The position numbers and the translations under genes are program-made. From Mangifera indica (Eukaryota; Streptophyta; Magnoliopsida; Sapindales; Anacardiaceae), in assembly GCF_011075055.1 (NCBI RefSeq), contig NW_025401107.1:310001-374000 (forward strand): 64,000 bases of DNA. The letters are read 5' to 3'. Each line of letters begins with the position of its first letter. Within the stretch, counting starts at the first letter, position 1. The notes under the pieces were generated by a model. The model saw only the letters and a program-made list of their open reading frames with translations, had not been told where the DNA came from and searched no databases. This document shows, piece by piece, positions 10,801 through 19,977 of this stretch.

Positions 10801-13800
10801 TCGGTTGGATGGAGTATATGAGAAACTAGAAAAAGTGAACTCAAGAATGGAGAATTTGGAAGGAAGTGTGGAAACAATTAATGATTATCTCAAGGAGTTG
10901 AGGGCAATGATGATGAACAAAGAGTTGGTGGTGACCGAGGAAAAGCGTCTATGGAACAATCCTCATTTTTGGCATAACCTAAGATAGTGAGAGAGACAAC
11001 ACCACTTTTACTAGCAAGACGAAACGAACAGATGAGGTTTGGAGAAACTAAAATTAGAGAAAGCACCAGATGACAGGAAGTGAAGATCAGTGAAATAGGT
11101 TGACATGACATACTCCACCGACGACTGGAGTTAACTAGTGTTTATTGAAGAAAATCCATCAGGGTGGACTTTTAAGGCAGAGAGATTCTTCATGGTGAAT
11201 CGCATCTTTGAAATTGAGAAATTGGCGTCGGCGAAGATATGTAAGGAAGGAATGGTCTTAAGCTGCTTACAATGGAGAAAGGTTAGAGTTTCGTTTAATG
11301 ACTAGGCCGAATTAAAGGGGTGCTTGTTACAATGATTTTAGCCTTCTTATGATGGATCACCGCATGAAGAATTGATGACTTCCGAAAATTCAATACGGCG
11401 GTTGAGTGCAAGTGTATGTTCGAGCAATTTCAAATGCTAGTTTGGGATTTCTCCAACAAGTTGTTAATGAGAGCTTTCATGAATGGACTTCATGTGAAAT
11501 TCAGGAGGAGATGATGTTGGAAATTTGTTGATATGGGCTAACATTAATTATAGTTTTGGTTTTATAAAATTGGGTAATTGGATAGTTCAATGTCATATTA
11601 TATATGGGTATGAGTGATCAATAAAGATATATCAAATACACTTAAAAGTTATTAGTCTGGGTAGACGGTTTAGTGTGGACCTTCAGTTATTTGATCTTTA
11701 ATGGGAATATCCAGATAATTTCTTATAAATAGGTTATGTCCTTACTCCAAAACCTAATTTTTGATACGCTTACCCATTCAAAGCAGTCATAGGGAGGTTT
11801 CTGGAGTGGAAGATTTGTCATAACATATTTTCAAGTTTCAGGTGGTATTCTGAAGATCTTTAGTTTCAGAGATATGAGTCAAACAGGTTTTTCTATATCC
11901 CTAATTATTAATTCTATGTTCAATTTAATATAAAATTTAGTATTCTATATTCTATGCATGGTTGTATTAAATTATGTTCTTAATTAAAGTTTTTACATAT
12001 GGTATCAGAGCAAATCAACATAGATATAGAATCCGGATTTTTTTTTTTAGAAAATTGAAATTAGGGCTCGTTTTTTTTTTTCTTTTTTATAATTCAGATT
12101 AGGGTTTGTTATGATTATCATTATTTTGTTCAATTATTATTGTTATTTTGATTAAAATACACATGCATAAACAAACCCTAGGATTTGTAATATTACACGT
12201 CGGGCGATGGCACCGCCGCAATCGCTACTGACATGAGCCGTGGCAACCATGACGATTTTTTCTCTATGACTGGATGGCTATTGACGATCTTTCCCATGCC
12301 AAAGTTTTCCAGTTTTCTTGTTTCGCTTGCTACTGTGTAATAACGGCCAAATTTTGTTGTCAACGTCCATCTTGACGTCGGAATCTTGACAGAAAACAGA
12401 TTTATTGTAGTAGGCGATTAAGTCAATGGCAAGTCATGGCGGAATTAGGCGACAAAGATCATAAAATTTAGAGATTAGGGTTTCTGAATATCACAGGTCG
12501 GATCCGGGTTTTCCTAACCCGATAACCCAACCCACAGGGTCAAACAACAAGGTTGACCAAATCCGGGTTTCTGAATGTCGAAGTTCAATTAAAGTTAGAA
12601 AAGGGACTATGTTTTTTATGTGATGAGAAGCATGGATGGAACCACTGTTGCAAATTTCGGCACTTGGGAGTAATATCAATGTGTGAAAAGAACAAGAGAG
12701 AAGAAGGGGAATTAGAAATGGTCAACATTTGATAAGGTGTTTGAATTATAATTCTTTGATTTTAAATTTGGTTCATCCAGTTTCATTTGATTCTAAAAAA
12801 ACTGACTTTCCAATTTCCCCATCTTAAGGACAAGATGGATTTAAAAGGGATATGTAATATTAGGAACACGTACTTGGCTTTAGGATACAAACAATTGGTT
12901 GACAATTGAGGGCATGGAAAAGCAAATGGGATGTTAGAGCAAAACTGGGAGGACCAATTACAAAATAGGGTCACTTGGCTTAATGGAGAAAGGAGAAAAA
13001 GGATAAAAGGCAAGGAAGATTGATACTGATTAACATAGGCAACTTTGGCCGATCAAGAGATAGAGTTTAGCCTCTTGAAAGCTGAACAATTATGGGAGAG
13101 ATTTCGACCTCTCGAATAGTTGGACTTGGGAATTTTGTTATCATTTCTTTGTTCCTTGTTGTAATGCATAAACACAGCCATAATCAATATGAATTCCGAT
13201 TGTTTTCTTCATTTTCTTGCCAATTGCTTTGTTGAAATTGGGTGAGTGTTGGATCATTTGGCGGGTTCCTAACAATTTTATATGCTAACTTAGGTTTTAA
13301 ATGCTAGCTTATCTCACATAAACGAGCTTTACTCCTGTAAAACAGAACATAAATGTTTCTCTAAGAGTCTTACTAAGTTCAACCAGTGGCATAGCAAAAG
13401 TCATCCTCCATTAGGGATGACAATGGGGAGGGGCGGGGAGGGGATATCAATCCCCGTCCCCGTTATGGGGATAACAAAGAATCTCCGTCCTCTCCCCACG
13501 AAGGAAAATCCCCTCCCCGTCCCCGCGGGGGAAAATCCTCTCCCCATACTCGTAAATATAAATTTTAATTACTTTCTATATTTCAATAAATAGAATAAAT
13601 CATACTTTTTCAAAATATCACTTGCTACAAGAGCTACAAAATATTCATTGTTATTTTAGTTCAAATACAAAGTTTTCACAAAATTTAACAATATACAATA
13701 ATCAATCTCTTCATTAGTATCTCTTCATGTTAATATCATCATTAATTCTTTATGTTGATGCAAAACAACATTTTAAAAACTAACCTACAATAATCAATTT

Positions 13801-14496
13801 TAAAAGAAAAATTAATTTAAAAACAACTTACATAGGAAATACTAACGAATTTGTAATTAAAAATATTAAACTAATTAAAATATACTAGAAATCATTATAT
13901 TTATATATTAGATTTATGGGGTGGGGAGGGGAGGGGCAGAGACATATGTATCCCTGTCCCCGGCTCGTCCCCTATTATGGGGATTTTTTTCTTCCCCATC
14001 CCTGCCCCTTTCCCCGTTTTTATCGGGGAATCCCCTCCCCGTTAAGGTCGGAGAGGGTCGGGGCCCCTAAAGTCGGGCCCAAATTGCCATCACTATCCTC
14101 CATCAGTCTTTCCCATATAAAACTCAAATCATTTTGTTCTTCAGAACCAGATCATATTCAACAGACAGCATACATGCGTGTTCCAAGCTCCAAAAACAGA
14201 GCAAAATAAATTCAAAAGGATTTGCTCTAACAGAGCAGAGTCACTAAAGCTAAAACCCAGAAGGTATATAATCACAACTTTAATATCGAACTTCATAAAA
14301 GGACATAAATCTTTAAACCAAATCAAACATACTAAATTGAAATAAAAACCAAAACATACTTAAACACAATACAGCATCATTACTTAACAAAAAAACGTGA
14401 AGAAAAGATGAACCATCCCAAAATTAATTCTGATATAGATCAGATAAAGAAAATGTAAACATAAAGATGAAGTAAAAAGAGAAAACTCACTGCCAT
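7876..14496 (-). CDS. RIN4: RIN4-like immune regulator (two NOI domains)
   Basis: Four exons on the minus strand: 14496-14491 (ATGGCA, then donor GTGAGT), 9420-8857, 8196-8029 and 7905-7876, all in phase 0, giving 255 aa. The N-terminal NOI domain starts at residue 7 ([20 protein letters not shown]). The C-terminal NOI starts at 197 ([19 protein letters not shown], then FNKVREEK). The protein ends RCCFFPWCK, with Cys 248, 249 and 254 as likely palmitoylation sites for plasma-membrane anchoring. RIN4 proteins are guarded by NLR receptors such as RPM1 and RPS2 and are cut by the bacterial protease AvrRpt2 at two VPKFGxW sites; both are present, the first with Cys in place of the usual Asn. The middle is Ser/Lys-rich and probably disordered. 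The first exon is inferred from splice phase and the MA(Q) start. Intron 1 (9421-14490) holds several transposons. Confidence 0.88.
10476..10725 (+). repeat. 5' LTR of the gag-only Gypsy element
   Basis: Matches 13021-13274 from GATCAAG onward: AGAGATTTC, CCTCTCGAATAG, ATAAACACA-CCATAATCAAT, GAGTGTTGGAT. A T-run at about 10577-10590 interrupts it. Confidence 0.85.
10742..12720 (+). pseudogene. Gypsy gag relic, interrupted
   Basis: Opens with [20 protein letters not shown], a coiled coil typical of the Gypsy gag N-terminus (81 codons open). Further frames give [20 protein letters not shown], the usual gag core motif (WxxxAERYFxVN), at about 11163-11225. After the Copia insertion the zinc knuckle appears at about 12594-12660 as [16 protein letters not shown], i.e. 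C-x2-C-x6-H-x3/4-C. Frameshifts and stops break the gene. Confidence 0.75.
11515..12480 (+). mobile_element. Copia LTR plus leader fragment nested in the Gypsy gag
   Basis: 11515-11997 is a 483-bp LTR-like block starting TGTTGG and ending ACA. Two bases later comes TGGTATCAGAGC (12000-12011), the standard primer-binding site complementary to initiator tRNA-Met. The following leader to about 12480 is T-rich, then C/G-rich without ORFs. No second LTR was found before gag sequence resumes, so the insertion is truncated. The right border is approximate. Confidence 0.65.
13021..13274 (+). repeat. 3' LTR of the gag-only Gypsy element
   Basis: Starts TGATACTG right after the purine tract and ends CTAACA; followed by the ATTTT target duplication. 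Confidence 0.85.
13412..14094. mobile_element. G-rich Mutator-like MITE
   Basis: 683 bp with ends TAGGGATGACAATGGGG and AAATTGCCATCACT (inverted repeats AGNGATGRCAAT). Flanked by an exact 9-bp duplication ATCCTCCAT (13403-13411 and 14095-14103), as made by Mutator-like transposases. Both ends are G/C-rich, built from GGGGA, CCCCGTCC and GGGGAT blocks, and the centre is AT-rich. There is no ORF of note. It lies in RIN4 intron 1. Related ends occur at 16699 and 19712. Confidence 0.85.
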
Positions 14497-16557
14497 TGGT
14501 GTTGAATCGCAGCTTCTTTGGACAACCACCAAAAGAGAAAAACAAGTTTTTCTTGTTTTATCGGACCAAAGTTTCTTCAAAGGGAAAAAAAAAATGTACT
14601 ACCAAGCTCTGTCAAAAGCAACTCAAAAACACATTAAACAATGACCTTGACCTTTTCAGGTCTTCTGACTTCTCACACTGTTTCTTCTTCTTTTGTTTTT
14701 TTAAAATCTTTTACTATGTCAGCTTTAATGTTGTTTAAGATTTCAAGTTGCAGAGCAGTGATAATAAGTCAAGTCAATGCTGCCCGTTGTGTACGCTATT
14801 AAATTAAATTAATGCGAAACCAGGCATTGCAGCGTGTCTTACTCACTGATGTTTCATCTGAGTTCAAAAGTTCTGATTTTGACTTTACAAAATCATTCTT
14901 CTTTATTAACAAATTTTGGTATTTTTGTGCCTCATTATGATTTTTTATTTAAAAAAAGGAAATATTCAAACATATTTCCAATCTAAATTTATTTTTTTAT
15001 TTATTAAATTTATAAGTTTGTTTTAGATAATATTTTTAAAATTAGACCGGTAATCAAAACGGTTGATTTGATCTAGTTTTAATAACAATAGTTTTGGATA
15101 GAAAAACACATAGCTCTTATATTAATATAATTTTTAAAACATTTATAATAAAAAAACACTATAAACCCCATTTTTATATAGAAATCTTGGGAAAGATATG
15201 AAAGAGGAATAAAACAGAAACATTATTCCAAATTCAATTATTGTAAAGTTAGTCAACATACCATATGAAAGCTAAGCCAAATGGGATCCATTTACATTTG
15301 ACCAAATTGTTCTCAAACAAGAAATATAATATTAAAGAAAATTTCAAACAAGAATGATAAAATTAGAGAAACTCTCAACTATTCTCATATAAATAAATAC
15401 AATTATAAAGAAACCTTATTTAGGTATGTGTATAATCTAAGTTAGGAAATATAATATCTATTGCTCTTAAATAGAAAAGACAATATACAATACCTCAATA
15501 GGAAAGATAATAAATACATAGCATATGGTAAGTAAACACTATACTTACATTGAATATGGTATTGTCACCTCTCTTCACCTTTATTTAGCAATAAATCATT
15601 CTAACTTAGGATTAAAAAACAGTGTAATTAATTAAAATGATCATAATTTGAGGGAGTCATACGTAAATGACCAACTCTTTAGGAACTATTCCAATATGAC
15701 CAACTTATTAGGGTCATCGAATATGACCACCTAGCAGACCAATGCCCATTTCTTCACATATAACTAGGGGTGAGAAAATTACCTGTTTGAAATCGAAAAT
15801 TGCCAGCTACCTAGTGTTCGGTTTTGATTCTTATTTGAAACCAAGAAAGTAAGATAGGTTACAGATATTAAATTAAAGAAACCTGTAAGTTTCAGAACGG
15901 GTTTCGGTTCCTTGCTCTCAGGAACTTGAATCGACCTGCATTCACTGCACCAGATCCCGTACACGAACCATTTATTTAAAAAGAAAAAAAATATAAATTA
16001 ACCTAATTTCTTTTATTTCCCCGCCGCTGTTTCCTTTCTGCTTCCCTATTTTCTTTTCTTTCCCAGCTGTCGTCTTCCTTCCTGCTTCCTTGTTTTCTTC
16101 TTTTCAAAATATCACTTTACATGAACAAGTAAAGTCTTCGGTCACGCTGATATGAGTTGAAGAATCTTGAGGTCAAAGTAAGCAGTAAGCACGCACCTTA
16201 TCAGAAGCTCTTTGATGCCGTGGGTTTGACGCTTAGGTTTTACCGTTCTGCTAATATTTTCTTTGTTACGACTTGCTTAAGCAAATCTCTACTACTGTTT
16301 TTGTTCTTTGAAAACTGGGCATTTTAAATGTTTTTCTGGGAAAGTTGAGCTTATCTTCAGCATAGCTTTAATAGATTTCCTTGATAACATCTTACTGAGT
16401 TTATCCATTTATAATTCGAGTTAGAAAATGAGTCAACTGTTGCAGACTCTATCCTGTGCTTAAGTTCACAGAGGGGCTGTAGAAATTAGCTAGCTCAATC
16501 ACAAGAAGGAAGATAAATCCTTAGCAGCATATGCATGAAGTTTTTGGCTAATGGATG
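14497..16557 (-). other. RIN4 5' UTR, promoter and upstream intergenic DNA
   Basis: No gene seen. The RIN4 5' UTR should lie just upstream (right) of 14496. Further W-box-like TTGAC cores occur at 15251-15256 and 15298-15303. The section 15768-16200 has a C/T-rich part (TTCCTTTCTGCTTCCC) that may be an unrecognised transposon. Confidence 0.35.
14767..14777 (-). promoter_or_regulatory. Tandem W-box cores upstream of RIN4
   Basis: Read on the minus strand, TTGACTTGACT gives two overlapping TTGACT cores about 270 bp upstream of the inferred RIN4 ATG. WRKY factors bind TTGAC(C/T). They may fall in the 5' UTR; the site is a short match only. Confidence 0.3.
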
Positions 16558-16698
16558 TATTGGGTCTAGCTCCACCCATGATGAGTCAATCCGATTTGAT
16601 TTAATTTAACTGTCAAGGGCAGTTATTAGAAAGAGATGGAGGTCAGTTAGACATTAGTAAATTATCCAAAAACTGTCTCCTTCAGGGATATAATAATT
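16558..16698 (+). repeat. 5' LTR of the Copia element, left piece
   Basis: Matches the start of the 3' LTR at 31935: TATTGGGTCTA, CACCCATGATG, CCGATTTGATTTAA, TAAATTATCCA-AAACTG, GATATAATAA. It is cut by the Mutator-like element at 16699. Confidence 0.8.
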
Positions 16699-19600
16699 AG
16701 AGATGACAATTTGAACCCTATTTTAGGGGCTCCGACCCTCCCTGACCCTAACGGGGAGGGGATTCCCCGATAAAAACGGGGAAAGGGGCAGGGATGGGGA
16801 TGAAAAAAATCTCCGAAATCGGGGACGGGGATACATATGTCCCGACCCCTCCCCTCCCCTCCCCTCCCCGCCCCGCCCCGCCCCTCCCCTCCCCTCCCCT
16901 CCCCTCCCTCCCCGGCCCGCCGCACCCCCCAAATCTAATATATTAATATAATTTTTTTGAACTATTAAATTTTATAAAACTTTTACATTATAATTTATAT
17001 AAATTGACGTCACATCAATATTGAATTTTGATATTGATTAGTTGGTGTTAAGTTAAAAAATATTGAATTTTGATGGTAAATTTTAAGAGATACATCGTTG
17101 TATGTGGGTGGAATGGAGGAAGTCTGCTTTAGATCCAAACCTTTTTTTAATTACTTAATTAATTTGTAAATCCAAAATATTAACAAACCTTTTTAGAATT
17201 ACTCAAATGCTATCAGAAGTGAAATATTTTGGAATAAAGAAGCTGCAGGGATTAACACAAAAACATCATATACATGCCCATTTCATTAAATTCCATGGAA
17301 TCAAGGGTAAATGATCTTCTTCTAAAATCTGTAGACATATGTAAAGAGAAAATATGATTCAATTTGAATAAAAAATAGTTTAACTTGGTTTATTTTAAAT
17401 TTTACTCGATTTCGTAGTTATAATTTGATTCAATTTGAATTTATAATTTAAATTTATAACTCAAGTTTGTGTTTTATTAACAAAATGATATTATTTTATC
17501 TAAATAATATTTAAAATTATTAATTTGAATAATAAATTTAAATTAAATTAAGATACAAATTCAAACCATCAATTCAATCATAAATTCTAATAATTAGTTT
17601 AAAATATGAATTTAAACTAAATAAATTAAATACTTTTAACTCAAATTTAATATAATTTAAAAAATAAATTAAATCTTTTAATTTAAATTTATTTTTATAT
17701 TACTAATAATTTTTATTACAAAATTGCCACCCACTTTTAACCCTAAATCCCCTTTTCCTTTCATTTTTCCTCCACAGCCGCACCTTTCCTCTTCCAGCCA
17801 AAGCTTTCATTTTTCACTCCACAGCTGCACTGCACACTCCCTCTCCCAGCCAAAGCTTCTTTGTCTTGTAGTTGGAGGTAAGCTTCTTCCCTCTACAGTG
17901 TGCTAAATGTATTAGAACATTTAGATTTATATTCCAAAATGCATGCATTGAGGAAACATCTACACGTTTTCTGAGACATGAAAACAGAAAATTATTTTAT
18001 AAAAAGATTACAGATCAAACTCTAAGTTTGTAGTTATGAAATCATTAGTCAGTTGTCTTCTAGCACAATGTAGTGCATAACATATTGAACATCTTCGAAA
18101 GACTTTATTAGGCTGATTAAGGTTTTTGACAATTTTTGAAACTAGGGAAAAGTCTCTATTTTGTCAAGGTTTGAGACATATGGTTATAATGAAGCAATTG
18201 TAAGTATATGGAATGGAACAAGGGGCTGTAATTTGGTATGCACTTTACAAATTTGAAGGTGACTGAAAGAAAATGATATTTGGGTCTGGAAAATTTGAAA
18301 GGCTGGAATTTTAGTGTTTAATTTGATAGGCAAAATGAATTTAGTCAAGTCATTGAGGCTAATCACATTGTGCCCTGTTTGAATATCAACCACATGTTAA
18401 CTTGTTGACTAGTTACTTTATTTACTTTTAGGCTTTTGTTTTATTAAATTTATTATTGAAAATAATAGTTAATAGCATTTATGCCAATTAAGTTAATTGG
18501 CTTTTCCATTGCTAATGTAGAATATGGCTGGACGTTATACCTACAATTTAGCATTTTAATTTTAATTTCAATTTTGAATTGTACTGTGAAGAGGAGAAAT
18601 GGAATTTTTGTACTTGTGGCTTGTGGCAAATACATGTACTAATTATGTTTGTTTAAAGATATGCTATTGTATTTGTTAGGACCTTTGTTGACGAAATGTG
18701 TTGCAATTTTTAGTTGATAAATCCACAAGAAGATTAAAACTTGCTTTCATATGCAGCTACTATTACGAATGTAATAAGTGGTATCTTCTTTAATGATCTG
18801 TAGAAGGAACTCTAGCATGTAACTCATTGGATCTTACTAGTTCCAGGTTGTTGGCTGTAACCTGAATGGTTGAAATGTTTTACCACATAATGCATCCAAG
18901 CTCTGCTGTCCTATTCTGAAGTTAGCAATATTGGCTCCAGCAAAATTTAATTAGTCTACAACATCAGCAATTTTTCAGTTATGACATGTATTTTTCTTGA
19001 AAAATTTTGCAGAAAAGTAGCAGATAGGCCAGGGGATCCAGCTAAGTGGAGTGAGATTGTTGATGTTATAGCAGCATTATCTATTTCAATTATTGCTAAT
19101 GCGTATGTTTTTTAGTATGATGATTTTCAACGCATTAAAAGTGTCAGATATTGTCTAATTGTTTTCTTATTTCTTCAAACTTCATAGTGTGATGGAATTA
19201 GCAATGTCAGTTTATGAAGTAATGATTTGGACATTTAATTATACATATTTTATTTTATATTACAGGAAAATGTGCTTGAAAGATTAAAATATTTTCTATA
19301 AAAGGTGGAATATTATACAGAAATTGTGAGATCTCTTTGATATATTTTTGTTTAATTAATTTCATTCTAATAAAAAAGGTATTTTTTTGTAGTTTTGTAA
19401 AATTTATTTATTGATTATTAGAATTATTAATAATGCACCATTGAAGAGTGTATATTCATAAAATATTGAGAAATTAAAATTTATTGGCTAGGGTATGGGG
19501 AGGGGATTTTTCCCCTTGGGGATGGGGAGGGGAGGGGAGGGGGAGGGGAGGGGATTTTTCCCCACGGGGACGGGGAGGGGAGGGGATGGGGAGGGGATTT

Positions 19601-19712
19601 TCTTTCGCGGGGAGGGGACGGGGATTTTTTGTTATCCCCGTAACGGGGACGGGCCGGGGACGGGGACGGGGATTGTTATCCCCTCCCCGCCCCTCCCCGT
19701 TGCCATCTCTAA
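16699..19712 (-). mobile_element. 3.0-kb Mutator-like element, possible Pack-MULE
   Basis: The left end AGAGATGACAATTTG and right end CGTTGCCATCTCT are inverted repeats of the family at 13412-14094, in the opposite orientation. Both ends are G/C-rich, with (GGGGA)n-type arrays at 16750-16930 and 19495-19700. Flanks TAATAATTA and TAATAATAA match in 8 of 9 positions. Comparison with the uninterrupted 3' LTR (GATATAATAACG at 32055-32070) shows the LTR resumes right after the element, so the two ends belong to one insertion. No transposase was found. The interior contains exon-like sequence with splice sites (17720-17877; 19013-19102). Confidence 0.75.
19013..19102 (+). pseudogene. Exon-like fragment inside the Mutator-like element
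   Basis: A 90-base block sits between a good acceptor (TTTTGCAG) and donor (GTATGT). With one leading base it reads KVADRPGDPAKWSEIVDVIA followed by ALSISIIANA, with no stop. About 1.1 kb upstream, 17720-17877 looks like a C/T-rich 5' UTR exon ending in donor GTAAGC. The pair suggests a captured piece of a host gene. I do not recognise the parent protein; the end of the fragment is hydrophobic. Confidence 0.5.
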
Positions 19713-19964
19713 TAATAATGCATTATTTTTTTTAATAACAAAGGAGGATGCTTCTCTTCCTCTCCCAAGGGCACAAAATACAGAGAGATCTTGTCTCCCA
19801 TAAAAATGCAATATGTGAAACAAATTGGGTCATGGAAACAACTAACGTCAACGTCTCACGCCGTATTCGAATGGGCTTCGTCAGAACTCAAATCTGGGTA
19901 CAAAATTTACTATTGACAGAATTTCACAAAATCTAATTTTTGGTATGTTTAATTGTTTCTAATA
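19713..19964 (+). repeat. 5' LTR of the Copia element, right piece
   Basis: Matches 32070-32322: CTCTTCCT-TCCCAA, GGCACAAAATAC, CAAATTGGGTCA, CGTATTC-AATGGGCTTC, GTTTAATTGTTTC. It ends CTAATA. Confidence 0.8.
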
Positions 19965-19965
19965 T

Positions 19966-19977
19966 TGGTATCAGAGT
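19966..19977 (+). promoter_or_regulatory. Copia primer-binding site
   Basis: TGGTATCAGAGT starts one base after the 5' LTR and is complementary to the 3' end of initiator tRNA-Met, with the last base of the usual TGGTATCAGAGC changed. Confidence 0.8.

Larger units (their letters stand above)
10476..13274 (+). mobile_element. Gag-only Gypsy LTR retrotransposon in RIN4 intron 1
   Basis: An element of 2.8 kb bounded by TG...CA LTRs (10476-10725 and 13021-13274) and an exact 5-bp target duplication ATTTT (10471-10475 and 13275-13279). A purine-rich tract (GGAGAAAAAGGATAAAAGGC) precedes the 3' LTR. The interior encodes only Gypsy gag fragments; no protease, reverse transcriptase or integrase is visible, so it needed helper proteins. 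It lies antisense to RIN4. A Copia LTR fragment is inserted near 11515. Confidence 0.85.

Noticed and set aside
16662..16932. Gly/Arg-rich frames (GRGGEGRGGAGR type) on the minus strand
   Set aside because: Low-complexity translation of the G-rich transposon end; no start context or conservation.
19484..19823. Gly-rich frames on both strands at 19484-19823
   Set aside because: Same G-rich transposon end as above, readable in several frames by chance.
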